Source of the DNA: Notospermus geniculatus
Taxonomy: Eukaryota > Nemertea > Pilidiophora > Heteronemertea > Lineidae
Assembly (NCBI GenBank): GCA_002633025.1
Contig: NMRB01000052.1
Coordinates: 1 to 64,000 of the forward strand
Reading direction: 5' to 3'
DNA length: 64,000 nt
Positions 11,246-22,960 of the stretch are shown here, piece by piece. The notes below the pieces were generated by a model, which saw nothing but the letters and a program-made list of their open reading frames with translations, searched no databases and was not told where the DNA came from. A program made the translations under genes and the position numbers. The stretch's first letter is position 1. Each line of letters opens with the position of its first letter.

Positions 11246-11665
11246 GGTTACACTACATAAATCCCCGTGCTTTCCCCGGGGATTTTGCGGTTACACCTAT
11301 AATCGCCGAGTCTGAAATCCCCGTGCTTATTAGCCCCAGCGAGTTCGAAGGGGCAACGCCGGGGCTATTTAGACACGGGGATTTTATGTAGTGTAACCGC
11401 GAAATCCCCGTGTTTATTTGTAGTTCCAAGCACCCGGCGACAGACGGCGATGCAAATCGATGAGTCATGCGCATGCGTATAGGATATTTCACGCCTCCAG
11501 TAGCCACTCGACGACAGAGAGTTGCCTACATGCAGTGCCCCTATCGCCGGGATACGGAACTTCCTACCAATCGCACTTTTAGTAGTGTAACCGCTCGCCG
11601 TGTCAACGCCGTGTTTTTTTCTGGTTCGGAAAAACCCCGTGTCTCAAAAAGCACGGGGATTTCCC
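11246..11665. mobile_element. MITE cluster, 'tccccgtg' family
   Basis: Bases 11246-11398 form one element with ~24-bp inverted ends (left opens ggttacactacataaatc). A second layer follows, with the words gaaatccccgtg near 11400 and cacggggatttc near 11655 facing each other. This looks like two related foldback units side by side or nested. Confidence 0.6.
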
Positions 11666-12467
11666 TTCCTGGATGAATGCATGTGTTAGTGAAGTTAAGC
11701 TGCCAGGTCCAACACCATAGGCCTTCCATGCACGAATACCTTCTTCCTCATATTCAACGTTGGTGAGCATCGTTATTCCTGGCCATGTAACCCTCTCTTT
11801 GGTTCCTCCTTGCTTCAAAGTTGCAACAGCAACATAACATCCTCCGACTCCACCGTAACTCTCCAGTGCTTCACGCATTTCGTCTGCATTTTCAACGTTA
11901 TGCCCTCATTTATGTATCTCTGTGAGATTTCATCGGCACTATCTTACGGTCGCAAATGTCTTTGCCGGCTTGGGCCTCTCTTAAAGCCAGACACTATAGA
12001 CAGATGGGTTATAATCGACGAGCATAGTCTCGGTCACCCAGCCGCTGTTTCAAATCTTGGGAACCGTAGCAGTACTTGTGGCTGGCTGCGCAAGACTACA
12101 CACAGCATTGGGGATTCCCAAAACCTCGATGCAGGATAATGCTATAATATGTGGTTCTATGGTTTTATACACTACGCACGCCTGTAGATGAGGTTGCACT
12201 AATATTTCGGCCGAACTGGGGAGTGAGTAGCGGTGCATAGTGTGCGGCTTTAAGTCATAGTATTTTAATCCCCTTGTTCTTGGACAGGACAAGCAGCAAC
12301 AACAAAGGGAGGCGTTATGGTAACATCCTACATTGTCCGAGCGCAGGAACAATATATTCAGTTACCCGTGGCAGTTCAATCTTTACCTTTAAAAGATCAG
12401 CTTCTATGAGGGAGTAGACACTGTTCCACTCCTGCTTGCACTGATCTATAGTATGGACGAAGCAGTT
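11666..12467. other. No supported gene
   Basis: Frames here are short and unconserved. At about 12030-12060 is the word ggtcacccagccgctgtttc, which recurs inverted near 42285-42305, so another dispersed repeat is present. Confidence 0.4.
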
Positions 12468-12607
12468 GTAATCCTAGGTCCCTGGTCACCAGTTTCTAAT
12501 CCGTAATCCTAGGTCCCTGGTCACCAGTTTCTAATCCGTAATCCTAGGTCCCTGGTCACCAGTTTCTAATCCGTAATCCTAGGTCCCTGGTCACCAGTCT
12601 CTAATCC
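12468..12607 (+). repeat. 35-bp minisatellite, four copies
   Basis: Four back-to-back copies of a unit beginning gtaatcctaggtccctggtc. They are identical except for one or two bases in the last copy. There are no spacers, so this is not a CRISPR. Confidence 0.95.
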
Positions 12608-12809
12608 GCAACAACAATTGAAATCTGGCTGTGCTAATGTATTCCAATGTGGTGAGTACTATAGTCATGTACCATAAATTGCGGACCATGTTTACATGGC
12701 ATCAGTGACGTCGCAATGCATCAGCATGTGTTGGATGCACTACGGCGTCACGTCACGTTGTCCGTAACGGAAAATACATGTAGTAATCATTTATATAATT
12801 CTCCTATCT

Positions 12810-12868
12810 AACGTGTCCCACTTCCACATAGCTTTATATTATAAAACTATGTGGAAGTGGGACACGTT
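12810..12868. repeat. Perfect 22-bp hairpin, 15-bp loop
   Basis: Stem aacgtgtcccacttccacat plus two more paired bases; the complement is at 12847-12868. It could be a tiny MITE or a small-RNA hairpin. No target duplication is clear. Confidence 0.8.
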
Positions 12869-14023
12869 GCATTAAATGCATCAACACCAATAGGCAAGTT
12901 GCACATTTCCAGCACCCTGTTGAAGCGCAGGCTGGTGTTAACATTCTTCCGGACTTTAATTGAAAGCGCCAGTGCCTCCAAGGTTATTGGAGGTGACTAC
13001 TAAACAAATTGATTCTGAGCCTTTTCTACAATAAATGCTCTGTTCCATTATCGTATATATGCCCTGATCTCAAAACATCATCTCTGACAAAATGGCGCTT
13101 TGTCAAGTTAAGAATTTGCTATTGATAAGATGACAACTTCTGCAGAACCCAGCATGAATCTAAACACACTTTAACGCATTCAGATTCAGGCACTCAGTCA
13201 ATGTATTGCACATCCATCAACTGTACGTATGATCAATGTTCGATGAGGTGCTTGCACAAGACTACAGCACATTTTTCAGCACAGCCACAGGGCTCAATTG
13301 GACAAAATTGAAATTCCAATTACGTAACAAGTTTGGTACGCGCTACAATCAAAATTTGTGCAATTTAATAGATGGTTATTACCTATATTTCTGCAGATTT
13401 CATTAGTTTACATGTACATAGTCTGGTTCTGCTACAATGAAAAAAATTACAACGCATGTCTAAAAATGACATGCCATAAACCTACCAAATTCGTACAAAA
13501 ACACACTTAACCACCCATAAATTCGACAATACCCGAAAACGCAAATTGCAGGTGTTTTATGGCATCTCTTTTTATTGGTGAGGTACATGTAAAATATCTG
13601 ACTTATTCATTTTTCACAGATTATGTCCAGTTCCTTTAAAATTTCTTTGATATTACAAAATGAACCTTGGCCACACCTTCTTATGGTCATTCTGACCTCC
13701 GCAATTGGGACATCATCGATGCCCATCCTTACCCTCCAAATATCCTGGTGAATGATGTAGCCTGCAATCGCCGGGGTGAACATTGCAGGTGCTTGTCCCC
13801 CTAGAATTATCACCACTGATATGACCTTTCCAAGTACCTCGTACAGTCCAGTCCTCACCGTATCTAGAGTCATCCAATTGGGTGTAGCTAAAACTGAAGT
13901 TACAATTATGCATCAATTCGTTGGTGCTTCTCTGGCAATCCGAATAATCCAATGCACATTTCCTCATCGGATTCTTCTGAAAATAAAATACCGTTACCTT
14001 GTGATTTGGTAATTTCACCATGA
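12869..14023. other. No supported gene
   Basis: Minus-strand frames at 13607-14021 lie just downstream of the Gypsy RNase H relic but show no recognisable motif. AT-rich from 13300 to 13620. Confidence 0.35.
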
Positions 14024-14470
14024 CTATACGGATCCATCAAAAGTCTGCGTTGTTATGGTGACGTACAATGCCGATGAGGCACAGTGAAGGAAAACTTGAG
14101 ACATAAACAACTGCCACCGTTGGATCTGGTCTTCAGCATCTGTCAGGGTGAGCATGTGGCTCACTGCACTGTTGTCAGTGCGAATTAAGAACTTCTGTCC
14201 ATAGAGATACGGTTTAAAGTGATGGACCGCCTTCACGACTGCTCAAAACTCCATAATTACGCTCAGAATCAGAAAGCAGCCGAGAAAAGTATCCGATGAC
14301 CACTTCGGTGCCCCTCTGTTCCTGGCTTAATACTGCACCAACTCCTGTATTGGACGCATCAGTGTCTAGAATAAAGTTGCCTTGTTTAGGATCAGGGAAT
14401 GCTAGGATAGGGGCACTGATGAGGGCTGCTTTTAAACGTCGGAATGATAACTCAAGGGGGTGTGAGTAAT
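14024..14470 (-). pseudogene. Gypsy reverse transcriptase/RNase H relic
   Basis: Reading downward from 14470, one frame gives FPDPKQGNFILDTDASNTG and GAVLSQEQ, the start of Gypsy RNase H with its first catalytic Asp (DTDAS). After a frameshift near 14236 the next frame gives AVHHFKPYLYG, FLIRTDNSAVSHML and IQRWQLF, the conserved RNase H core with the TDN aspartate. The C-terminal part is garbled. Family knowledge: Ty3/Gypsy pol. It is dead and lacks the RT palm and the integrase. Confidence 0.85.
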
Positions 14471-14613
14471 AGGGAATTGCACGGATCTAGATATAGGAAG
14501 ATTCTTCCCTCGCACGCGCCCGAGTTTAGTGCTAACATAACTGACTTGGCCCATTTCGCAAGGTAAAATTCACACTTCCCAGATACTAATTTCATAGATT
14601 TACGGTCATATAA

Positions 14614-15093
14614 ATGGAAAGAATACTAATGATAGATTCAAAAGATTACCCTGATCAAGAGGCAAATGATTTAACAGTACAATTAGATGAAGAAGTAGAA
14701 AATGTAGAAAATATCAGAATTACTTATACAGGAATACCTTGTACATTTCATAATATTTCAGAAGACCTAAGTAATAATAGATATGTTGTTTATGACTCTC
14801 AACAAGGAAAACATGTTATTATACCAGATGGATTTTATACATTACCAATATTCAACAAGGAATTCAAAATTCAATTACAAAACGTAGGTTTGAACAGAAG
14901 TATTTTTTCATTTGATTTAAGACCATATGATGCTAAAATACAAATTTTAGTTGGAATTGGTAGAGGAAAAAATGTTGATGATTATAGTATTCTTATAGAA
15001 GAAAATTCTAAAAAATTATTGGGTTTTGATCATAGATATCTTAGACCTAGAGGAATAGATAGAACAAAAGGAATGATAGAAGGTGATAAACCA
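14614..15093 (+). CDS. AT-rich unrecognised ORF, truncated by an N gap
   Basis: ATG at 14614, open for 160 residues into the gap. Base composition and codon use are far more AT-rich than the flanks. The protein opens with IDSKDYPDQ, has an acidic segment, then IPDGFYTLP, and ends with a segment containing LLGFDHRYL. It has few Cys and looks beta-rich. The general layout (short N-terminal strand, IP-x-G-x-Y, LLGF) reminds me of small structural proteins in Polinton-like or other integrated DNA-virus elements. That is a recollection of style, not a match. The C-terminus is unknown because of the gap. Confidence 0.45.
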
Positions 15094-15408
15094 NNNNNNN
15101 NNNNNNNNNNNNNNNNNNNNNNNNNNNNNNNNNNNNNNNNNNNNNNNNNNNNNNNNNNNNNNNNNNNNNNNNNNNNNNNNNNNNNNNNNNNNNNNNNNNN
15201 NNNNNNNNNNNNNNNNNNNNNNNNNNNNNNNNNNNNNNNNNNNNNNNNNNNNNNNNNNNNNNNNNNNNNNNNNNNNNNNNNNNNNNNNNNNNNNNNNNNN
15301 NNNNNNNNNNNNNNNNNNNNNNNNNNNNNNNNNNNNNNNNNNNNNNNNNNNNNNNNNNNNNNNNNNNNNNNNNNNNNNNNNNNNNNNNNNNNNNNNNNNN
15401 NNNNNNNN
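15094..15408. other. Assembly gap (315 N)
   Basis: Run of N; sequence unknown. Confidence 1.
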
Positions 15409-15804
15409 TTGTAAACCCATATTCTGAGGTTAGCTTTAACTGATGGCATCAAAATTTCCTGAAAAACACGAAAATCTCAAATTATCAAAATTTCGATAAT
15501 CTCAAATATCTCAGCAACCACTCGAGATATTTTGATGAAACAAAGCCCAAATTCCTTAGAAACTTCCACTCTATCAACCCTGTAACAAAAGTCACAAAAA
15601 AATTCCATAATAAAAATGTTGATTTTTAGGGGGTTTTCTAATGAGCTATTACATAATTATGATATTTCCAAATTTCGAAAATTTTGATGCAGAAATATGA
15701 CCAAGGTTATGTACTTTCATGTGGTACAAACCGTGTTAAAATTGGCCCAGTAGTATTTGAAATATTCAAGGTAGTAGGTGTAGATAAACTAATGTCAATG
15801 ACTG
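15409..15804 (+). mobile_element. Right half of a mariner-type foldback element
   Basis: Matches the right arm of the complete element at 61448-62339 and the inverse of its left arm. It ends ...caatgactg followed by TA. The left half lies in, or was lost at, the N gap. Confidence 0.75.
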
Positions 15805-15839
15805 TACATGAATTTTGCAGATGCAGATGCATTTATGCA

Positions 15840-16320
15840 GACTTCTGACTGTGTCATCACGGCACTTGATGTGTATTGAGAAAATGTTTGCCACATTGTA
15901 CATATTTCTAAGATCTTTCTCCTCTATTACTCAAGAATAATACATAAATGCACTGGCGTCAACACGACACTATGTTGACAAAAATGTCCGACACATTTGT
16001 AAGATCTTTCTCCTTTGTTAAGCAAGGTTCATTGGCACACGGATCCGATCCATTTTCAGTCCGTTTGATAGGAATAGGAAATCTATTTTTCATGAAGAGC
16101 CTGAAGAAAACAGCTCACCTCAAAAGACAGTCACTGTAAATCCACTGGCATCACAGATCATGGATCACGGATCACAGGTCATTCACATTGTAAGGTCTTT
16201 CTCCTGTGTTACACTGGCATCAATCATCACGCCACTACATGTTGAGAAAAACGTTTGCCAGATCGTTCATGTTTGTAAGGCCTTTCTCCCATGTCTCCTG
16301 TGTTACTCAAGAATGATGGT
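15840..16320 (+). repeat. Degenerate ~100-bp tandem repeat
   Basis: The word gtaagatctttctcc and its variants recur near 15905, 15990, 16190 and 16275. Each is linked to a tgttgagaaaa-type word and a tactcaagaat-type word. The copies are divergent; no gene. Confidence 0.55.
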
Positions 16321-17440
16321 GGCAGTCATAAATTGAGTTCGTTACGCCTCTTCTCACGCGTACTGCCCATTTCGGTGCATTTTCTGGGACTGGCCTGCTA
16401 GATTCCACCACTCCACGACGACGGTTTAGAAGCATTGATTTCTGGTTAGGGGTCAGGGAGTTTTCATGGACCTCCTGCTGTTTTTGCTTAATAACTTTCA
16501 TCTTCTTCCTCTCCCATTTTAATTTTTTTCACTACCAAAACTTTGTTTTCCTTCCCGCCCTCATCAGTCTCCATTTTTGATTCATCACTACTCATGTGCT
16601 CGTCCCATCCCGATCCCTCAATGCAGACCGCATTTTGTTGCATTTCTACAGAAGAAAAAGGGAAATAGTGAAAGTCACAATCAAGAAACTTTCAGAAGGA
16701 ATATTGTCAACTTGTAGGCCTACTATATGGAGGAGTTGCGTCGTTTGAACACGCTAAAGTCCAGGGCCGACCGCACAGAAAGTCCGATAGTGCTACCGGC
16801 GCCTATCGGCAGTTTGTTCTAACGCATTTTCCCATTAACTAAAATGCCGATAGACACCGAAAGCACTATCGGACTTTCTATGCGGTCAGTCCAGGTATCC
16901 AAAACAAGCTTCCCCCAGTAGATTATGGAGTTTGCTGTGCTCCTGAGCGACACCATGGTACCTCCCACCTTCTGGGAAGTCCGAGAGTTGCCGTTCAATC
17001 ACTACCACAAATGAGTTGGCCATTTTCTTAAGCAGACTCTTCACCGTCAGTTCAGGATTTGCTGCCGGTGTTGATTGGCTTTCGTAGAGTGATTGGAGAG
17101 CTTCATTAATAGTCAGGCGGAAGTCATCAAATACTGTGGCATCAGGTTGCATCAGAAGGGTCGGGTCCTCAGAGCTATTCTTTAAGGTAGTGTGCATCTT
17201 CTCAACATATTGGTAGAAGTCAAGATAGTGGACGTCACTCTGTACCAGTGACCAGACTCAGTGATTTTCCAGTGTCGAGTAACTTGACGGCCCATATACG
17301 TCCGGTGATCTTTTGAAGTGCCATCACTGTGAAGGTCATACAAGTGGTTTGTCATTGATTCCGCTCCATGGATTTTTGACAGGACATGTTCCTGGTCAGC
17401 ATATCGAAGAGATGTCCTTTCCGATGGTAACTAACTGGTT
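16307..17440 (-). pseudogene. Second decayed copy of the hAT-like transposase family
   Basis: Read from 17440 downward. An early part contains LYDLHSDGTSKD. The frame at 17197-16886 contains LLKKMANSFVVVIERQL, corresponding to LLQKLCGSILGVVQRQL in the intact gene. It then reads NLLGEACFGYLD where the intact gene has NISGERVFAMAD. A MITE at 16766-16887 interrupts the next codons; without it, and with one target copy, the frame continues as DFSVFKRRN, the expected next motif. A basic Lys/Gln-rich end follows near 16400. It is more diverged from the 24 kb gene than a recent duplicate would be. Confidence 0.65.
16766..16887. mobile_element. 122-bp hAT-type MITE with 8-bp target duplication
   Basis: Flanked by AGTCCAGG at 16758-16765 and 16888-16895. 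The arms pair (gaccgcacagaaagtccgat on the left). Removing the element with one target copy restores the coding frame of the surrounding transposase relic, which fixes the boundaries. Confidence 0.85.
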
Positions 17441-17634
17441 TGGGGGAATTTCTTCATGAAAGATGTTGCTTGCTACAATTCTGATAACATTTCCACATTA
17501 GACAGGTCCATGCCAGGCAAAAACGGCCCTTTTTTCCAGTCAAGGTTTTCTCTGTTGATTTGTCTACTTTGGGGCATACTCTTTGAAATAAGCCTCTGGG
17601 CCACCCTGATTTTGCCTCAAATCCAATATGGCTG

Positions 17635-18150
17635 CCCCAGATATTTCAATGTACAGCAAACGTTTTTCTGGTCCATTTTACGCCCCATAAATGTATTACA
17701 AACAGATAGAAACACGATGCTAAACTTCCAAAATAACACATTAGAAGTCGTCTGTGACGTCTCCTTGACATCATATCAGCGCAATCACCCCAGATATTTC
17801 AATGTACAGCAAACTTTTTTCTGGTCCATTTTACGCCCCATAAATGTATTACAAACAGATAGAAACATGATGCTAAACTTCCAAAATAAGACATTGGAAG
17901 TCGTCTGTGACGTCTCCTTGACGTCGAAATAACATCATATCAGTGCAATCACCCCAGATATTTCAATGTACAGCAAACGTTTTTCTGGCCCATTTTACGC
18001 CCCATAAATGTATTATAAACAGATAGAAACATGATGCTAAACTTCCAAAATAACACGTTAGAAGTCGTCTGTGACGTATCCTTGACGTCGAACTGAACTC
18101 ATAGCAGTGCAATCGCCCCCACGTAGTTCAATGTACTGCAAACTTGTTCT
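17635..18150 (+). repeat. ~153-164-bp tandem repeat, three copies plus a remnant
   Basis: Copies start with ccccagatatttcaatgtac at 17635, 17788 and 17952. A worn fourth start lies near 18115. The apparent ORF 17456-17932 is a translation of this repeat. Confidence 0.85.
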
Positions 18151-18213
18151 CCATCCAGGGAATCTTTGCTTTCAAAGCTTTGATAACCTTTTCTTTCTCG
18201 AGTAGAGCATCAG

Positions 18214-18735
18214 TCAGCTTTTTGTCCATTGTCGCACTCGGTGACTGAATAGCTTTCCGCACTCTCTTTTTCTGTTTAGGCGTTCTTGGTTCTTTGGTGC
18301 TGATCTTGGTTCTTCGAATTCCTCAACGCCATGAACTTTTGTTTCCATAACTAAGCTGACATCTGGGTACGTATAAGTGTGTCGACAAACCTGGCGACAT
18401 TCTTTCAGCTTTTCAGTTAATGTCTTATTGACTTGGTTCATTTTCTTACTGGGGTCTCTCTCCCGAATTAATTAAATTTCAAATTCCTGTATCCTCTTTT
18501 GTAAGCACAGGTCAATGGAAGTTCTTCCAACTGCATTGCCATTGTTTGGTACAACCGTCAGCCTTCGGTCAGGCCTGGCTTGGCCTACCAGTTCAAATTG
18601 TGACGTCGATCTCCCGACGGTGCCTCATCATCGGCCACGACGAGAGTCAACGCCAACTCCGGATCGTCAGAGTCGTGTTCCGGCTCGAAAAGGTATGTCT
18701 GCGTCCCGAATGTAGGCACCAATTGTTCATTATTC
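18214..18735 (-). pseudogene. Possible 5' end of a second LTR retrotransposon
   Basis: Near 18710-18725 the minus strand reads GAACAATTGGTGCC, the layout of an LTR end and primer-binding site. Downstream on the same strand are short Lys/Glu/Arg-rich frames of gag-like composition (18214-18441). No conserved domain is visible. This is weak evidence. Confidence 0.25.
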
Positions 18736-18759
18736 TCTTGTCCTGTTCTTCATTATCCG

Positions 18760-19245
18760 AAAAGTATTCATCCACCGAAAAGGCAGTAGATTCCGAAGAA
18801 ATTGACATTGATGCTGTGATAATGTGCCCGGTTCACAAATGCGGCCTCATATCCCCGGTCTGTTTGGCTCATCTGCAAGGAGCTGCAGTCTGTGCGCTGG
18901 TTCAGAAAGTGCCTGTATCTGCACATGGGTACAGTCGATGCAGCCACCATGGCCGCATACATTCGGAAATCCTCCCATTTAAAACAACATGTTTGATGGC
19001 ATCTTTAGCGTCTTGAGCGACAGGCCACTTGATGAAGTCATCAACCTTTCTTGAAAAGAGGTCTGAAACACTGGCAACAACCCTTGATACAGTTCCTTTG
19101 TTCACACCAAAAGTATCAGCCACAGTCAACAGTTTGTCACCGCCAGCGTAGTATTTCAGCGCTATCAACACTTGCGTTACATTGCTCAGACTGTGCGTCC
19201 TGTGTGTTGGCCTTGACAAGTCGTCATGTAACAAGTCGCAGATGA
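18760..19245 (-). pseudogene. PIF/Harbinger transposase relic (HARBI1-like)
   Basis: From 19234 downward the frame gives RTHSLSNVTQVLIALKYYA, then GVNKGTVSRVV and FIKWP, the helix-turn-helix region of HARBI1-like transposases. After a frameshift it continues with GCIDCTHVQIQA, carrying the first catalytic Asp in the I-D-x-T-H context, and then FVNRAHYHSINV. The catalytic domain is cut off beyond this point. Family knowledge: DDE_Tnp_4. It is non-functional. Confidence 0.8.
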
Positions 19246-19249
19246 AAGG

Positions 19250-19930
19250 GGCCGAGGAAATAAGATGTTCTGCGGTATGGCTGGGATCATTTCACTATTA
19301 CTGCACAGATTTCAACCAAACTTGGTATGATGATAGTGGTGGGGCTAGGGCAACAGCAGAGCACCTCCATTGTTCTGCGGTAGCCCTGGGATCATTTCAA
19401 TATTACTGATTAAAATACAACTATTTTACCTTGTATGATGATATGGTGTATGATAGTGTGATATGATGGTGTATGCTTGTATGATAATATTTGTGGTACC
19501 ACTCATCACACTGTTATGTAATACCCTAGTAGAGCACTGTTCTGTTGTATGCTATGTTCCCCATTTTGCTATTTGGACAAAGAAACCTGGTGTGATGATA
19601 ACTTTAATGATAACCTACCTCTTTTCCATATTTATATTAATGCACCAGCAAGAGCACACTTTTTTCCTGTTTCAATTGTTCTATTCCTTGTCAGCCAGTA
19701 GCAATCCACCTAAACATGGTTGCATTGGCATTCTAAATATTTCGTTCCCTTCCATCTCAATCAGCCACAACCCAGCTAATGAAGGGACCAGAGCTTCACA
19801 TTCTGTTCCATTCCATGTCCCATCTCCATTATCATCCTACAAAGTTTGGTTGGATTCTAACCACTAATATTGAAATGATCCCAGGGGTATCGCAGAACAA
19901 TGGAGTTGCTATGCTGTAGCTAGGGATTAC
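19250..19930. repeat. Dispersed repeat, inverted copies
   Basis: The words attgttctgcggtagccctg (near 19372) and cagaacaatggagttgc (near 19892) face each other and recur in the 20.9-21.3 kb array. No gene. Confidence 0.5.
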
Positions 19931-20865
19931 ATAAAGGGGCTATCCAGGGAAAACTAAACCTCCAGATGGCTCTGCTGTACTATAAGTCCTAGTGTCACTG
20001 TTTGCAACATGGCAGAGTATGGAAAGTGGACTGTTCAGAAACTTAAAAATGAGTTATCAAACAGAGGAGCGTCACTTACAGGCAGAAACAGGCAGAAAAA
20101 GTGATCTAATCATTTTCAACCTCAGATGCCTCCATCATTGACGTAATCATCATATCAGACTTGATATTTTGTCACTCTCTTAGTGATGGCACAAATCGGC
20201 TCCTATATAACCAGTTAACACCTTGAGCAATAGAAACAAGTTCTACCCTTAGGTTTTTATACCCTAGAAATCAAATGAGCTGATTATTTTTGACCTGAGA
20301 TGTTTGGGTCATGGTGATATCGACGTTCGATATCACGAAATTTGATATTGAGATTACTTGCCACACTGTCAACTGATCAACATGAAACAAGTCTAAATTA
20401 ATGCCTGCTTATCCAAGGACAGGACTGCGGTAAAATTCTCAGCCTCATGTGTCCGGGTGATTGAGATATCATGAGATTTTGATATTTTCAAACTTGATAA
20501 TTTGCAATATCTCTGCCCGTGGTTAGGTAGAGACATGATATCACCCACACTTAGGTTATTGAGCATGCCATTTCGATTATGCAATGACCTTGATGATCAG
20601 GTCAAGGTCAAACTTGATAATTTGAAATGTCTCTCTCTGTGGTAGCAGTAGAGGTTTGATAAAACCCATATTTAAGTTATTTAGGATGCCAATTTCGATT
20701 ATGTAATAACCCTGATGATTATAGGTCAAGGTCAAGGTCAGAGGTCAAGGTCAAACTTCCCAAAGAACTGATAAACAATGAAACTCACTGAACAGAAAGT
20801 GGATAGTATAACTTATAGTACAGTAGAGACCCCTATTATCGAGAGGTTGAAATATATTCTGGATA
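19931..20865. other. AT-rich repeat DNA, no gene
   Basis: Repeated words of the type aacttgataatttg and gatattg recur (20330-20760), with gaggtcaaggtca near 20735. It looks like old repeat debris. Confidence 0.35.
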
Positions 20866-21325
20866 GCCCCATTGGATAATGACTGGTACCATGGCGTAGC
20901 TTATCATCCCCATTATCATCCTACAAGGTTTGGTTGAATTCTAATCAGTAATATTGAAATGATCCCAGGGGTACCGCAGAACAATGGAGTCGCTATGCTG
21001 TTGCTAGGGATTACATAATTGAGTAATGACTGGTACCATGGCGTAGCGTATCCTCCCCATTATCATCCTACAAGGTTTGGTTGAATTTTAATCAGAAATA
21101 TTGAAATGATCCCAGGGGTACCGCAGAACAATGGAGTTGCTATGCTGTTGCTAGGGATTACATAATTGGGTAACGACTGGTACCATGGCGTAGCTTACAT
21201 GTATCCTCCCCATTATCATCCTACAAGGTTTGGTTGAATTCTAATCAGTAATATTGAAATGACCCCAGGGGTACCACAGAACAATGGAGTTGCTATGCTG
21301 TTGCTAGGGATTACATAAGGACTAT
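20866..21325 (+). repeat. ~150-bp tandem repeat, three copies
   Basis: The word ggggtaccgcagaacaatgg, or a near match, recurs at about 20969, 21116 and 21269. Each copy is followed by gctatgctgttgctaggg and gactggtaccatggcgtag. Confidence 0.85.
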
Positions 21326-21334
21326 AAATAGGGA

Positions 21335-21735
21335 TTACATAAGGACTTCTATTCGTTTAAAACGAGGCCGCACCGTCGCGACCATGATTCGCTGATCCGG
21401 TTTGAGGACCTCAGAAACACTTTGGGCCTGGGCCCTATAATATTCTGTGAACCTTGCCAGGCGCCCCATGCGTCGGGGCTCCGACTCATGCTCCTGAGGG
21501 GCCAGGTTAGCATAGTTACGTGATTCAAAAATATCCTCGCCCCCCCCCCCCCGCCACCAGCACAATGATGGCGGGCCGGGGGTTCCCCGGATGTACTTCC
21601 GCGCCCTGCCGGCCACACGATTCAGCTTCCCCTCCGGTATCATCCGGAATACTTCAAAACGTCCCGAGCTCTGTCACACGTCTCTCATGGGCTGCAGGAG
21701 GGCATCCACAAAAGCCCCCACGCGGGTGCCAATGT
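21335..21735 (-). pseudogene. Possible LTR-element 5' end with gag-like frame
   Basis: On the minus strand CATTGGCACCCGCGTGGGGG near 21715-21735 resembles an LTR end plus primer-binding site. A Pro/Arg/Gly-rich frame of 102 residues follows (21643 to 21335). It is cut by the tandem repeat on the left. No conserved gag motif was found. Confidence 0.25.
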
Positions 21736-22282
21736 GAAGTGAGGGTTTGCTTCCACCAAATAAGGGGTCAGACGAACAAGGAGACTTACTTATCGCAATG
21801 TTAATCCTTTATTCTTACCGCTCAGCAAGTCGTCCACCTCCATTGCCTCTGCAAAAGCCTTCCTGGCACACAAGCTTTTACTGCAGCGGTAGCCCCGCCA
21901 GCCAAAACGAGTGCAACCCAAGCTTTGCCCCTCTTTTCATGAACTTTTTTACTTTTTTTGCGGGGCAGAATTGCCTCTTTCATTGCTGAATAGCTTAGGC
22001 TTGTTCGTCGTAACTAACCGTCTTCCCGCCTTGCTAGCGCTAATCTGTCTGAAAACAAATTACTTGTCTTCATGTTCAACAGCATTCATATCTATAAAAA
22101 TACCAGCCAAACACAAATACTTTTTAATCCGAGAATAAGGGCAAAACACATTCCCAGTTTAAACAATGTGCACATGGTTTCCTTACAGGTGTAACATATG
22201 TGAGTGTTTCTGTAGCTCAGTGTTCCCCAACAATAGACGCGGCCTAGAATGGTTATTGTTGGGTTAGCTGCCGCTTAATCCG
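21736..22282. other. Possible LTR or repeat, no gene
   Basis: If the feature to the left is an LTR element, this could be its LTR, but no TG...CA boundaries could be fixed. Confidence 0.25.
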
Positions 22283-22690
22283 TCAGGAGGAAAACAATAA
22301 GAAAAACACAGAAATGGAACACTGATCGACGCTACACCGGAACTGATCTGTTTTACTCTGGCTAAGAATAACAATAACGAATGAATTATGTGTCAAAATA
22401 TCTTTCGCTTTCAAGTGACGTAATTCACCTTCCCTGAGAAAACCTGCAAATGCTAGAACTGCCATTACCACTGATCTTACTACCGATACATCAGAACTTT
22501 CTGCATTTTCCACAAATAACTTATGCAGCGTTTCTAGCGGCACTGGTTCCATTTTGCTTTCTAGGCCCAGACAGCTGCCTTCTGGCAGCCTCATGCGCAT
22601 TCTTGACACTAGAAAACTCTGTGGGTGACTTCTAATCTACATACTCATGAAACCATTTTACAGCGTAGAAAGCACCGTCCACCGCTGGAC
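22283..22690 (-). pseudogene. Tyrosine recombinase relic (YR element or Crypton-like)
   Basis: Reading downward, an early part in another frame reads DGAFYAVKWFHEY, like the SAM-like core-binding region of eukaryotic tyrosine recombinases. The frame 22609-22283 then gives VPLETLHKLF, VMAVLAFAGFLREGELRHLK and SQSKTDQ. GFLR-x2-EL matches the box carrying the first catalytic Arg, followed by the usual K/TDQ strand. The second half (H-x2-R and Tyr) is missing and stop codons occur. DIRS/Ngaro, Crypton and stand-alone recombinases cannot be told apart here. Confidence 0.6.
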
Positions 22691-22960
22691 CACCACGAGA
22701 AACCTTGGAAAGATCCCCAGAAAAAAAAATCGATCTCAACTCGAGATAAAATGAGTCTCCAGCCCACTATTTTGTCCTTAAAATGAGTTTCCTTCTCTAC
22801 TCGAACCGAGAATGAGTACCAGTTTTCTAAGGCTGGAGCCTTCTTGCATCGACTGGAGATAACTGCAACTGGAGTGTCTCATTCTCAAGTGGCGACAAAG
22901 TGTACTCAGCTGCAGAAAATTGGAAACAAACTGAGGGGAACCAAAATCTGCTCATGAGAA

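Noticed and set aside
12468-12607. Four regular repeats as a CRISPR array
   Set aside because: There are no spacers between the 35-bp units and the context is eukaryotic. It is a minisatellite.
15016-15452. ORFs crossing 15094-15408 and 27982-28501
   Set aside because: They are open only because N was translated as X.
17456-17932. 158-residue ORF with an internal protein repeat
   Set aside because: It is the ~155-bp tandem repeat read in frame; the third copy breaks the frame.
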